A stretch of DNA of 64,000 bases from an uncultured Eubacteriales bacterium (GCA_948695535.1 CAPRTS010000003.1:49624-113623); one strand, 5' to 3'; positions 8,821 through 18,145 are shown, counted from the stretch's first letter. Notes: generated by a model not told the origin, from the letters alone. Numbers and translations are program-made.

Positions 8821-9089
8821 CCAACTTCGTCAATACGAACTTCGCCGCACAAAACGTCATTGTAGGAGTAAGAAAGACACGGGATTCGTTCCGTGTTTTT
8901 TATTGCCGTTTTTAAGCGCACAACAAAGATACTGGGGAAGGTATTCTCGATAGTTCCCGCATATTGCGAAACGCGTTTACGACCACGGCAAACCGACATA
9001 TTAATGTCTTTGCCGGTCATGGCTTCAATTTTGGCTTTGATAGCCGCTAAGGATTGTGATTTTTTACGCATACTTTGATTATTGCCCAA
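8817..9089 (-). CDS. veg: Veg family protein
   Basis: A small protein of the Veg family (DUF1021), in Bacillus linked to biofilm formation and spore germination. It keeps the Veg pattern: AIKAKIEAMTGKDI, GRKRVSQYAGTIENTFPSIFVV, and near the end SYSYNDVLCGEV. The start is TTG 9089 or ATG 9071; neither has a good ribosome site, and the Veg core begins a few residues after the ATG. It is divergent from the SipL-like gene and convergent with rplQ. The rplQ operon's hairpin terminator lies inside this coding sequence (8877-8902). Confidence 0.85.
   Translation of the reverse strand: MGNNQSMRKKSQSLAAIKAKIEAMTGKDINMSVCRGRKRVSQYAGTIENTFPSIFVVRLKTAIKNTERIPCLSYSYNDVLCGEVRIDEVG
8877..8902 (+). terminator. 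Intrinsic terminator of the ribosomal operon, inside veg
   Basis: ACACGG (8877-8882), an 8-nt loop, CCGTGT (8891-8896) and a run of T follow. Read on the plus strand this is a textbook terminator for rplQ. It lies within the veg coding sequence on the other strand. Confidence 0.7.
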
Positions 9090-9113
9090 ATATTCATTTT
9101 ATAGGGGGAAAAT

Positions 9114-10634
9114 ATGGAAGTAATTTATGATAATTTGGCCGGGCAAGAATTGGTAATGGTGGATAACGTACAACTGAAATCCGAACACAAAACCGAGTTA
9201 CCGACTAACGCAAAAAAAGTAATGGGAGTAAATTGCCAAGTATTGGCGCAAACCAGTACAGTACAAGATAACGAAGTTACCATAGGTGGCAATTTGGTAA
9301 TGCGTTTGGTGTTTATCAATGAACTAGACAAGTATGACAGCCAAGATATTGTGCAACCTTTTGAAAAGAAAATAACGGTTAAGGATTTGACGGGAATTAC
9401 TAACGTTGCGGGTGAGACGCAAATAACGTCGTGTCAATGGGCTATTCAAGAAAATGCTTTACAAGTAACAGTAATTCTCGAGGTAGCCATTAGTGGTGTT
9501 AAAGAAAAGAATACTCGTTTGGTTAGCGATTTAGCCGGGGAAGTGGAAGTCCGTAAGTTAGAACAAAAAATTTTGACTTTTAATGCTTTATTGGCTGATC
9601 AATTTACTATTGAAGATCAAATTGAATTGGATAGTAATTGCGAAGGTGTTTTGGGCGTTGATGCTAATGCTTTCGTTAAAGATGTTGCCGCCAGTGATGG
9701 TAAAGTAACAATTAAAGGTGTAGTAGCCGTTAATGTCATGGGGGTTAAAACCGTAGACAGTAGCAGTGAACCTTATAATACCGTGCACGAAATTGATTTT
9801 GCTAAGTCCTTAGTGGTGACTGGCACTACCGCTGAAGATTTGGCAACGGGAACAGCCAAGATTAATGGCGTAACTATGCACATCGAAAGTGGTAATAAAG
9901 GTTCAGTACTGGTTTTGAAAATTGATTTGCAATTCCGTGGCTGTTCTTATGTTTATAGAGATTGTCAATCGGTAGTCGATGCTATTTCTTTTGATAAAGA
10001 ATTGGCCTTTGAAACTTCACAATTTGAACACGTTGAAATTTTGCCACAAGTCAATACGACTGTGGATCTAGAAAACAACATGAATTTACCGGCAACGATG
10101 CCTTATGTTGCCCGCGTCTTAGCGGTAGATGGGGTAAAGGTTAACAATTTAGAAATCAACGCAACTGATGGTAAAGCCGTTATAACTGGGGTTTTAGTAG
10201 CCAACGTTTTAGTTGAAAACGAGGAACACTTATCCAGCAATTACGTGGCCGAAGCACCTTTCCAAACGCACGTGCGTTGGGATGCTTTAGATGGTGAATA
10301 CCAAGTTACTGCTGCGGTTGTCCCGTTGTTAATGAATGTGAAAGCACGTCGTGGGGTAGAATTGTTGCTTGATGCCAAATTGGGTATTTCTCTACAAGCA
10401 CGTACCAACAAAGTCACGACCATGGTTACCGCAGTTGTAATTGGTAAGGATAAAACCGACGATGGCAGTGCAATTCGCATCTACATTATTGGTGACAAAG
10501 AAAACCTTTGGGATTTAGCGAAGCGTACCAATTTAAGTTGTGCTGAACTGTTGAAACAAAACCCTAATTTAGAAAATGGTTGTACTCCCGGAGAACGTAT
10601 TGTTGTTTATCGACACGAAAAAGTGGCTTTATAA
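9114..10634 (+). CDS. sipL: SipL-like spore coat protein: SPOCS (DUF3794) domains plus C-terminal LysM
   Basis: A 506-residue protein with beta-rich SPOCS/DUF3794-type segments over most of its length. A C-terminal LysM domain (about 457-500) reads KENLWDLAKRTNLSCAELLKQ. This architecture and length match SipL of Clostridioides, which binds SpoIVA and anchors coat on the forespore. There is no signal peptide, as expected for a protein acting from the mother-cell side. GGGGGA lies just before the ATG. The name is by architecture; other SPOCS+LysM paralogues exist. It is convergent with copA and their ends overlap by 6 bases. Confidence 0.75.
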   Translation: MEVIYDNLAGQELVMVDNVQLKSEHKTELPTNAKKVMGVNCQVLAQTSTVQDNEVTIGGNLVMRLVFINELDKYDSQDIVQPFEKKITVKDLTGITNVAGETQITSCQWAIQENALQVTVILEVAISGVKEKNTRLVSDLAGEVEVRKLEQKILTFNALLADQFTIEDQIELDSNCEGVLGVDANAFVKDVAASDGKVTIKGVVAVNVMGVKTVDSSSEPYNTVHEIDFAKSLVVTGTTAEDLATGTAKINGVTMHIESGNKGSVLVLKIDLQFRGCSYVYRDCQSVVDAISFDKELAFETSQFEHVEILPQVNTTVDLENNMNLPATMPYVARVLAVDGVKVNNLEINATDGKAVITGVLVANVLVENEEHLSSNYVAEAPFQTHVRWDALDGEYQVTAAVVPLLMNVKARRGVELLLDAKLGISLQARTNKVTTMVTAVVIGKDKTDDGSAIRIYIIGDKENLWDLAKRTNLSCAELLKQNPNLENGCTPGERIVVYRHEKVAL

Positions 10635-12653
10635 GCGCGGTTTGAATCCACGTAACGTTAGCGCGTTAGCAACCACACATAAAGACGATAAACTCATGGC
10701 TAAGGAAGCGAACATGGGATTCAAAGCTAAATGTAACCACGGATACAAAACGCCTGCTGCCAAAGGGATACACAAAGCGTTATAGAAAAACGCCCAAAAT
10801 AAACTGAGTTTGATATTGGTGATGGTGCGATGACCTAGTTGCAGTGCTGTCACTAAATCGTTTAAGGAATTTTTAATTAACACCATACCTGCTGCATCCA
10901 TTGCAATATCCGTGCCACTGCCGATTGCCACCCCAACGTGGGCGGCTTTCAAGGCGGGGGAGTCATTGATGCCGTCGCCAACCATCAACACGCGACGGCC
11001 TTTGGCTTTTAAGTTTTCAACGTGTTGGTACTTTTCGGCAGGAAGAACATTAGCAATGATTTTACTAATTCCCACACTGCGGGCAAAGGCAGCGGCCGTT
11101 GCGGTATTGTCGCCAGTTAACATAATAACGTCCAGTCCCAGGGCACGCAAGTGCTTGATAGCGGTAATACTGTCGGGACGTAAGGTATCCGCTAAGGCAA
11201 TAATACCCAGTAATTTATCCTCAGTCGCGCAAATAATTGGGGTTTGACCTTGGGCAGCATATTCTTGGGTTAAAGCATCGGCGCGAGTTTTGTCTGCGTT
11301 ATGCAAATAAGGAGCAACAAATTTAGCATTCCCAACGTATAAATTGCGACCGCCAATTTGAGCCTTGGCACCCCGGCCTGGTATTTCGGTAAAATTGCGG
11401 GCTTCTAAGTAACTACCTTGTTGTTGCGTAAAGTGGTTGACAATTGCTTTAGCCAATGGGTGTTGACTGTAACGTTCAATACTGGCACAAAATTGTAATA
11501 AGTTAATGCTGGACAAATTATTCTGTAAGGGACGCACGGCAGTAACGGTTAATTCGCCCGTGGTGATAGTGCCGGTTTTATCTAACACAATGGTATTGAT
11601 GTGGGCTAGGGTCTCTAAGTTTTCGGCGTCTTTAATTAAAATACCGTGCTCAGCAGCTTTGCCGGTGGCTACCATGATGGCTAGTGGAGTAGCCAAACCT
11701 AACGCACAGGGACAAGATATAACCAGTACGCTGATGGCAAAATTAAACGCGGTGGCAAAGTCGCGCCCGACGCTCCACCAAATAATAAAAGTTACCAAAG
11801 CAATGACGATAACGATGGGTACAAATACGCCACTTACGCGGTCTGCGATTTTGGCAATAGGGGCTTGGGAGTTACTGGCTTTCTCAACTAGCGTAACAAT
11901 TTGCGCCAAAGTAGTGTCCGCACCGACCTTGGTGGCACGGCAGGTGAAAGTGCCGTCTTGGTTAGTAGTGGCGGAAATAACCATATCCCCAACTGTTTTA
12001 GTTACGGGTAAACTTTCACCAGTAATAACAGCTTGGTTTAATAACCCGTGGCCAGTAATTATTTCCGCGTCAACCGGAACTATATCGCCAGGGCGGATCA
12101 TTATGATGTCACCCACTTGCAAGTCACTTACTGCTATGGTTCGCTGTTGGCCATCTATCATGACGGTACAAGTTTTAGGAGCCAGTTGTACCAATTTGTT
12201 AATCTCATTACTGGTCTTAATTTTGGCACGGTGTTCAAAATACTTGCCTAAGGAAACCAGAGTTACAATTGTGGCGCTACCTTCAAAATATAACGCATGT
12301 ATTGTTGGGTCAGTAAATATTAACAGGACAATTACGATAATGCCGTAAAAGTAAGCAGCGCTGGCACCAATGGCCACCAAAGTATCCATATTGGGAACCC
12401 CCTTAAACAATGCCTTAAAGCCGCGGGAAAAGAAGTGAAAATTAACTACTAAAATAGCAGTTGTTAAAACTAACTGGATTAAAGCCACCCACAACAAGTG
12501 CCTCGTTAAGTGCATAGTACTCATTGCGATGACCATCAACGGCACTAATAATACCAACGAAATAAGTAGTTGGCGTAATTCTTTTTTTAGGGTAAGACGC
12601 TGCTGGTCAATTACTGACACTGGCGTCGGTGGCCGTTCGCTCGCTGGCGCCAT
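10629..12653 (-). CDS. copA: Copper-exporting P1B-type ATPase lacking its own HMA domain
   Basis: A Cu(I)-type P-type ATPase of about 674 residues. It has eight membrane helices, the CPC motif in ISCPCALGLATP, the phosphorylation site DKTGTITTG, an HP motif in YSQHPLAKAIV, TGDN and GDGINDSPAL. The last helices carry the Cu(I) residues in YNALCIPLAAG and MSLSSLCVVANAL. ATG 12653 is proposed as start; it lies 47 nt inside the upstream metal-binding-domain ORF, in the +1 frame. The protein enters the membrane soon after the start and has no N-terminal HMA domain of its own; that domain is the separate ORF upstream. A split by frameshift is possible. Confidence 0.88.
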   Translation of the reverse strand: MAPASERPPTPVSVIDQQRLTLKKELRQLLISLVLLVPLMVIAMSTMHLTRHLLWVALIQLVLTTAILVVNFHFFSRGFKALFKGVPNMDTLVAIGASAAYFYGIIVIVLLIFTDPTIHALYFEGSATIVTLVSLGKYFEHRAKIKTSNEINKLVQLAPKTCTVMIDGQQRTIAVSDLQVGDIIMIRPGDIVPVDAEIITGHGLLNQAVITGESLPVTKTVGDMVISATTNQDGTFTCRATKVGADTTLAQIVTLVEKASNSQAPIAKIADRVSGVFVPIVIVIALVTFIIWWSVGRDFATAFNFAISVLVISCPCALGLATPLAIMVATGKAAEHGILIKDAENLETLAHINTIVLDKTGTITTGELTVTAVRPLQNNLSSINLLQFCASIERYSQHPLAKAIVNHFTQQQGSYLEARNFTEIPGRGAKAQIGGRNLYVGNAKFVAPYLHNADKTRADALTQEYAAQGQTPIICATEDKLLGIIALADTLRPDSITAIKHLRALGLDVIMLTGDNTATAAAFARSVGISKIIANVLPAEKYQHVENLKAKGRRVLMVGDGINDSPALKAAHVGVAIGSGTDIAMDAAGMVLIKNSLNDLVTALQLGHRTITNIKLSLFWAFFYNALCIPLAAGVLYPWLHLALNPMFASLAMSLSSLCVVANALTLRGFKPRL

Positions 12654-12840
12654 AACCAATACTGGTGACCTTGTCAATAATTGCTTGTGGGGTGATACGG
12701 TCGTCAAAATCAACAGTCATGGTCGCGGAAACCAAGTTAACATTAACTTTGCGGACACCCTTCATTTTCTTTACCGTTTTTTGTATGTTTTGTTGACAAC
12801 CGGCACAAACCATACCGGTAACATTAAATTCTTTTTCCAT
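12607..12840 (-). CDS. copZ: HMA-domain copper chaperone-like protein (CopZ) or detached CopA N-terminus
   Basis: A 77-residue ferredoxin-fold heavy-metal-associated domain. The metal site is in TGMVCAGCQQNIQ and the domain ends near IDKVTSIGYGA. About 12 further residues resemble the linker that joins HMA and membrane domains in fused CopA proteins. It overlaps copA by 47 nt in a different frame. The start ATG 12840 has no Shine-Dalgarno sequence but follows a TATAAT box by exactly 6 nt, so the mRNA may be leaderless. It would deliver Cu(I) to CopA. Confidence 0.8.
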   Translation of the reverse strand: MEKEFNVTGMVCAGCQQNIQKTVKKMKGVRKVNVNLVSATMTVDFDDRITPQAIIDKVTSIGYGASERTATDASVSN

Positions 12841-12846
12841 ATCTTT

Positions 12847-12874
12847 ATTATATTGCCGAAATTTTTTTTGGCAA
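12847..12874 (-). promoter_or_regulatory. copZ-copA promoter with overlapping inverted repeat
   Basis: On the minus strand TTGCCA (12874-12869), a 16-nt spacer and TATAAT (12852-12847) precede the copZ ATG by 6 nt. TTGCC (12853-12857) and GGCAA (12870-12874) form an inverted repeat that fills the spacer and could be a repressor site. It does not resemble a CsoR or CopY box. Confidence 0.5.
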
Positions 12875-12889
12875 ATCCTTTTATCTATA

Positions 12890-12918
12890 TTGACAAATAT
12901 CGCAAATTTTGGTAGCAT
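12890..12918 (+). promoter_or_regulatory. Promoter of the coiled-coil protein gene
   Basis: TTGACA (12890-12895), a 17-nt spacer and TAGCAT (12913-12918) preceded by TGG (extended -10). A GGGGA ribosome site precedes ATG 12943. It is divergent from the copZ promoter. Confidence 0.55.
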
Positions 12919-12942
12919 TATACTTAATAATAGGGGAAAAAT

Positions 12943-15900
12943 ATGGAGAAATTTTTATTAAATCCTTTAACGAACGAAAATGGACAGCCAAACGCTTGGG
13001 CATGGGCCTTATGCATTATTGCGGCAGTAATTGTTTTTGCTACCATTATGGTGTTGATTTGGCAATTATATGGTCGTTATAAAAAACGTCGTCAAGCCCA
13101 AGAAATTGCTAATGCACAACCGGTGACGGAAACACCAGAAGTTGAACCCGGTCAATTTGAAAAGCGCATTGATGATACGGAATTGCAATATTATGATCAA
13201 GATAAGGCCAAGGAAGAGGAAGCCCGAATTCAGGCTTTGTTGGTTGAAGAAGAAAAACAACGTAAGGATTTGGAAGCCAAAGAACGTGAATTAGAATTAA
13301 AACAACAACGCGAAGAAGAAGAACGTTTAGAACGCGAACGGTTGTCTGCGGAACGTGAAGCCGAAAAAGAAAGACAACGTGAAGAAAAGGAACGGGCTAA
13401 AGCGGACAAAGAAGCCGCTAAACAAGCCCGCAAAAACCGTAATAAAGAAGCAAATTTCTTCGCTGATTATGACGACGAAGAAACGGCCGATGCTTTCAAT
13501 GCTCGTGATGATGAACCAGTAGTGAATTTCTGGGCAGATGCGCAAAACGACAATAAGCCGGCAGAAAATAAGGTTGTAGAACCCGTAGTCGCAACTGACC
13601 CACGCTTAGAACAAGTTTTGGCGGAATTAGAAAATCAAAAACAGGCGGAACAAGACAAGTTTGCCAGTTTAATGGCTGAATTGGAAAACCAAAAGCAAGA
13701 AACTGCACGTTTGAAAGACGAATTGGACGCTAAACAAAAAGCTGACGATGCGATTGCGCAAGCAAAAAAAGAAATGGAACAAATGATTAAAGATAGCCAA
13801 ACGCAAATGGATAACATCGCTGAACAAAAGAATATTAAAAACGCTGATCAAGATTTATTAAACGAAATTAAAAACATTATGGCGGCGGAACGTGAGTCGC
13901 AAGAAAAACGCTTGCGTGAACAAGAAAACAGTTTGGCGGCCGTTTTGGCGGCTATGGAAGACGAACGTCGTGCCAAAGAAGAAAATCAACGTAATGCGCA
14001 ACAAGAAGCCCAAAAGGAAGATGAATTTGTTAAATTGCAAAACCAATACCAAGACGCGATTGCGCAAATGCAAGACAAATTTCAACAAATGTTGAATGAC
14101 GCGAACGCTCAAAAAATTGATAACGCTGCCAGTGTGGAAAACGCTTACCAAGCCCAATTGGAACGTGAACGTGCCGAAACGGCAACCTTAATTGAACAAA
14201 TGCAACGCGAAGTTGACAAAATGAACGCTGAGCGTGAAGCCGAACGTCGCGAATACGAAGCCAAGCAAAAAGAGCTTAACGCGGCAATGGAAGATGCTTT
14301 ACGCACGCAAAGAGTTGAATTTGATCAAGCACAACAACAAGCCAATAACCAAAATTTAGAGAAGATTTTGCAAGATATGGAAAACCAACGTGCGCAAGAA
14401 CAAGAAATGTTTGCCAATATTTTGAACGAAATTGCGGCTGGCCGCGAAGATACTAATCAAGCCAAGGCGGCTATGGAACAAATGGTTCGGGAAAGCGAAG
14501 CACGCATTGATAAATTGGAACAACAAACGGCTCGTGGTTTGGATGAAGAAAGTTTGGCGGCTTTGCGTGAAGTACTGGCGGCAGAACGTGCAGATCAGGA
14601 AAAATTGTTAGCACAATACCAAGAAGAAGTAGCCACTTTGCGTGAAACAATTATTGCTAACCAAAATGATAATCCAAATGGTGATGGTAACCAAATGGTT
14701 TATACGGCTCGTGACCCCGAGGCTGACGCGGAAATGATGGCACAAATTGAAGCCATGCAAAACGAAATTCGTAAAATGTCGGCGGATAAGGAAGCCGAAA
14801 AGGACGCTTATGAACAACGTCATGCCGAATTATTGGACGCTTTGAACCGTACCATTGTTACGGGGGAAAACGCACAAACGCAGGAAACGCAATTAGCAGA
14901 ACAAGAAAGTGTCGATCGTATTTTGCAAGATATTGAAGCCCAAAAACAAATGGAACAAGAACGTTTTGCTAATATTATGAATGAACTGGCGGAAAGTCGC
15001 GAAGACACTAAGAAAGCGCAAGAAGCGATGCAACAACTGATTCAAGAAAGCAGTGACTTGATTAACCAATTAAGTAGTAAAAACGAAGTGCGGGGTGTTG
15101 ACGACGAAACCTTAGCGGCCTTAAAGGATGTTTTGGCGGCGGAACGTGAGGCCCAAGAAAAGCGCTTGGCGGAAAACGAAGAAAACTTACGCATGGTGGT
15201 GGCGGCGATTGAAGAACAGCAACAATATTTGACCGAAGAGCAAAATAAGCAGGCTGAATACGAAAAAACTATTGCTGACTTACGCGCTAAGTACGAAGCC
15301 GAAATGGCGGAACTACGTAATGATTTATCGGCTAAAACCGCCGAAGTAGATAACTTGCAACAAGAATTGGCCAAAGATGATGAGGTTGCGGAAATTGCCG
15401 ATAACAATAACACGGAAACCGTCACAGTAACTGATGGTGATGCTGACGATAATGATGATACTGCTAAGCAAGTGGAATATAATGAGGAGGACGAAGTGAT
15501 TAACGAAGAAGTTTTGGCGCAGTTAGCCAAGATGCAAGAGGAAATCGAAAAATTGGAAAAGGAACGTGAAGCCGAACGTGCCGAATTTGAAAGAAAGTAT
15601 GACGAATTAAACAAAGTGCTGGACGACTCCTTAAAAGTGCAACGACTGGAAATGGAACTGGCCAAAGAAAAAGAAGTCAATGAATTAAAAATGCAACAGG
15701 CCTTGGACGCGCAACGTGCGGAAATCGAAGCCGCCAAAGAGAAAGAATTAGCGGAACAACGTCGGGCTTTGGTTGAAGAAAAAGGTAACGATAACGAACA
15801 AACTAATGCCATCTTGGCGGAATTTAAGGACGAAATTAATCGTCAATACGAAGATTTCTTGGCTTTATTAAACAACAAAAAGGCCGAAGAAGAAAACGCT

Positions 15901-17268
15901 AAGAATGAATACGATGCTTTATTGGCTCAGTCTGGTGATGACAACAAACAAGATATTCAAGAAATGTTGGAACAATTACGTGAAGAACGCAAGGCTGCTC
16001 GTGAAGAAGCCCAAGCATTGCGTGAGGAATTAGAAGCTCAACGGATTGAAAGCGAAGCTAAATTGATGAAACAATTGTCCGAAGTTAAAGAAGGTTTGGT
16101 CAACGAATTATCCAGCGAATTGGAAATTAAAGAAAAATTTGACTCTTTGGAACAAGAAGTCGAAAACCATAACCAAGAAAAATTAAAACAGAATGAAGCC
16201 GAAGAAGCCCGTATTAAACAAGAGTACGAAGAATACAAACAAAAAATTGCGGACGAAGTAATGGCTTTGGAAGAAAAGAACGCGGCTTTACAAGCGGAGT
16301 TAGAAAAAACTCGCCAAGAACAAGCCCAAGGCGATGAAGCCAAGCAAGCGGAATACGAAGAAAACGAAAGACGTTTGCGCGAGAAATATATGCAATTGCG
16401 TAGCGAACTGATGAAAGAAGCCCAACAAGTTTCTAAACAAACTGAGGAAATCGAAGCGGAAAAACGTGCGATTGAAGACAAGAAACGCGATTTGGAAGAA
16501 GAAAAAACTCGTTTGCAAAACGAAGTTGAAATGCTGAAACAACAAGTTTTGGAAATTAAAACTCAAGATGATGGCCAAGGTGAACAAGTAACGGAAGAAC
16601 AATTGGCTTTGGTGCGCGAACAACTGGAAACTGAGTATAAGAACCGCGAAAAAGAAATGTTGGATAAATTGGAACAAGAAAAACAAGCCTTAGTGGCGCG
16701 TGAAGCCCAATTAAAATTAAAAGAAACCAATATTGAACGCGAAGAAGAACGCATCAAGGAACAATCTATGGCGGTCACCACGATGATTACTAATCGCGAA
16801 TACACTAAGGAAGAACGCGAGCGTTTGGTTCTGGATTACACTTTGAAATTGCAAGATTTGGAAGAACGTTTGAAACAAAACGAGAAGGCCTTGCGTGAAA
16901 ATAATCGTGAATTCATCCCCTTGCGCCGTATTAAAAATACCTTAGATCGTGATATGCGCTTGTTACGTAAACGCGAAGCCATAGTTGCCAAGCAAGAAGT
17001 GTTGGTATATGGTGTTAACAACATCTCGACAGTTGATCCCGAAAAAATTAAAAAGTTGGAACAAGATATTAAGCAATTAACTGGTTTGCAACAAAGTGTA
17101 GCGAACTGCGAAACGATCTTGAATAAAAACAAAGACCGTTATCCAACTTTGGAAAATTTGGATAAAGTATTACGAGCCCAAAACGAACAAATTCGTAACG
17201 ATTTGGAAGAAGTCAAGGCAGCCATGGCCATGTTTGGCGATAACGGGGAAAACGGCGAACAAAAATAA
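12943..17268 (+). CDS. Giant single-pass membrane coiled-coil protein, function unknown
   Basis: A 1441-residue protein with no recognised family. One N-terminal membrane helix (about residues 20-46, AWALCIIAAVIVFATIMVL) is followed by a basic stop-transfer RYKKRRQ, so the rest is cytoplasmic. Nearly all of the remainder is Glu/Lys/Gln/Ala-rich heptad coiled coil. Internal modules recur: A (about 417, 600, 857; KEAE then YE then ELL), B (about 228, 475, 660; LQDMENQ then EQE then FANI) and C (LAALREVLAAER). No SMC-type ATPase head is present. By architecture only it recalls EzrA-like or scaffolding proteins. Its stop overlaps the ruvX start. Confidence 0.8.
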   Translation: MEKFLLNPLTNENGQPNAWAWALCIIAAVIVFATIMVLIWQLYGRYKKRRQAQEIANAQPVTETPEVEPGQFEKRIDDTELQYYDQDKAKEEEARIQALLVEEEKQRKDLEAKERELELKQQREEEERLERERLSAEREAEKERQREEKERAKADKEAAKQARKNRNKEANFFADYDDEETADAFNARDDEPVVNFWADAQNDNKPAENKVVEPVVATDPRLEQVLAELENQKQAEQDKFASLMAELENQKQETARLKDELDAKQKADDAIAQAKKEMEQMIKDSQTQMDNIAEQKNIKNADQDLLNEIKNIMAAERESQEKRLREQENSLAAVLAAMEDERRAKEENQRNAQQEAQKEDEFVKLQNQYQDAIAQMQDKFQQMLNDANAQKIDNAASVENAYQAQLERERAETATLIEQMQREVDKMNAEREAERREYEAKQKELNAAMEDALRTQRVEFDQAQQQANNQNLEKILQDMENQRAQEQEMFANILNEIAAGREDTNQAKAAMEQMVRESEARIDKLEQQTARGLDEESLAALREVLAAERADQEKLLAQYQEEVATLRETIIANQNDNPNGDGNQMVYTARDPEADAEMMAQIEAMQNEIRKMSADKEAEKDAYEQRHAELLDALNRTIVTGENAQTQETQLAEQESVDRILQDIEAQKQMEQERFANIMNELAESREDTKKAQEAMQQLIQESSDLINQLSSKNEVRGVDDETLAALKDVLAAEREAQEKRLAENEENLRMVVAAIEEQQQYLTEEQNKQAEYEKTIADLRAKYEAEMAELRNDLSAKTAEVDNLQQELAKDDEVAEIADNNNTETVTVTDGDADDNDDTAKQVEYNEEDEVINEEVLAQLAKMQEEIEKLEKEREAERAEFERKYDELNKVLDDSLKVQRLEMELAKEKEVNELKMQQALDAQRAEIEAAKEKELAEQRRALVEEKGNDNEQTNAILAEFKDEINRQYEDFLALLNNKKAEEENAKNEYDALLAQSGDDNKQDIQEMLEQLREERKAAREEAQALREELEAQRIESEAKLMKQLSEVKEGLVNELSSELEIKEKFDSLEQEVENHNQEKLKQNEAEEARIKQEYEEYKQKIADEVMALEEKNAALQAELEKTRQEQAQGDEAKQAEYEENERRLREKYMQLRSELMKEAQQVSKQTEEIEAEKRAIEDKKRDLEEEKTRLQNEVEMLKQQVLEIKTQDDGQGEQVTEEQLALVREQLETEYKNREKEMLDKLEQEKQALVAREAQLKLKETNIEREEERIKEQSMAVTTMITNREYTKEERERLVLDYTLKLQDLEERLKQNEKALRENNREFIPLRRIKNTLDRDMRLLRKREAIVAKQEVLVYGVNNISTVDPEKIKKLEQDIKQLTGLQQSVANCETILNKNKDRYPTLENLDKVLRAQNEQIRNDLEEVKAAMAMFGDNGENGEQK

Positions 17269-17666
17269 TGCGCTGTTTAGGAATTGATTATGGCAGACGT
17301 AGAATTGGGTTGGCATTGTCCGACCCAACTTTACTTATTGCTTCGCCATTGGCTGTTATTGAAAATCGCGGTATTAAGAAAACCACTGCGCAAATTTTGG
17401 CGATGATGGAGCAATACGCAGTTGGGCAGATTGTGGTGGGTTTGCCCTTACACGCTAACGGTGACGAAAGTGAAATGTCGCGGGAAGCACGGCAATTTGG
17501 TCAGTTTTTTGCCGATTTAGGTTTCCCCGTGACATGGGTTGACGAACGATATACTTCGCTTACGGCAGAAGAGATGATTGGCAAGAACCCGCGCCGTAAA
17601 GAATTAGTTGACAAAGTGGCGGCTTCCATTATACTACAAATGTATCTTGATGAAAGGAGAAAGTAG
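17268..17666 (+). CDS. ruvX: RuvX/YqgF, putative Holliday junction resolvase and pre-16S rRNA nuclease
   Basis: A 132-residue RNase H-fold nuclease. The conserved elements are RCLGIDYGRRRIGLALSDP at the N-terminus, IVVGLPLHANGDES, and WVDERYTS. They supply the acidic catalytic residues. Length is normal. The ATG overlaps the preceding stop (TAATG). In Firmicutes this gene commonly neighbours a DUF1292 gene, as here two genes downstream. Confidence 0.93.
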   Translation: MRCLGIDYGRRRIGLALSDPTLLIASPLAVIENRGIKKTTAQILAMMEQYAVGQIVVGLPLHANGDESEMSREARQFGQFFADLGFPVTWVDERYTSLTAEEMIGKNPRRKELVDKVAASIILQMYLDERRK

Positions 17667-17669
17667 TAG

Positions 17670-17858
17670 ATGAAGGCAAAAATTACGAATACCTGTATCT
17701 GTTGTGGTACTTGTGCGGCAATTTGTCCGGTTGCGGCGATTAGTTTAGCTCCAACTGGTGACAAATACCAGGTTGATCCGCAGAAATGCATTGGTTGTGG
17801 CGCGTGCATTAACGCTTGCCCGGTTGAGGCAATTGTGGCGGATAAGGAAGCTAAGTAA
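17670..17858 (+). CDS. Small 2[4Fe-4S] ferredoxin
   Basis: A 62-residue clostridial-type ferredoxin. The two cluster motifs are CICCGTCAAICPVAAI and CIGCGACINACPVEAI, each CxxCxxCxxxCP. It probably carries electrons for anaerobic metabolism, for example from the PFOR encoded at 24.7-27.9 kb. AGGAG lies upstream. Its stop overlaps the next ATG (TAATG). Confidence 0.93.
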   Translation: MKAKITNTCICCGTCAAICPVAAISLAPTGDKYQVDPQKCIGCGACINACPVEAIVADKEAK

Positions 17859-18145
17859 TGTTTTACGAAAGTACTTTGGAAAAATTGTTGGATCCCAACA
17901 ATACGGATACTATTGAATTGCAACCGATGGGGGGCGAAAAAGTTCAGTTTGAGCAAATTGCGGTAGTAAATTATGAAAGAGCACTATACGCTATTATGCG
18001 TCCATTAGAATTGAAAGAAGAACAAGTGGTTGTCTTCCGTTTAGACGAAAATGATGAAGAAAGTTTGGAACTGATTGACGACGAAAATTTAGCACAAAAA
18101 GTTTTGGAGGTATACAAAAATGACAGCGAAGAAACTGATGAATAA
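17858..18145 (+). CDS. DUF1292 family protein
   Basis: An acidic protein of 95 residues with the DUF1292 layout: IELQPMGGEKVQFEQIAVV, then YAIMRPLEL, then VVVFRLDENDEESLELIDDE. Function is unknown. The family is widespread in Firmicutes and usually linked to ruvX, as here. Its last 26 nt overlap the proposed start of the pyrophosphatase gene. Confidence 0.88.
   Translation: MFYESTLEKLLDPNNTDTIELQPMGGEKVQFEQIAVVNYERALYAIMRPLELKEEQVVVFRLDENDEESLELIDDENLAQKVLEVYKNDSEETDE

Noticed and set aside
11506..12348. A 280-codon plus-strand ORF
   Set aside because: Antisense to copA, no ribosome site, no family-like pattern.
12600..12660. Programmed -1 frameshift heptamer joining copZ to copA
   Set aside because: The needed shift is +1 and no X XXY YYZ slippery heptamer exists at the junction; kept only as an open possibility in findings.
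15042..15812. A 256-codon Ser-rich ORF on the minus strand
   Set aside because: It is antisense to the coiled-coil gene; Ser/Leu/Phe richness is just the complement of Glu/Lys/Gln codons.
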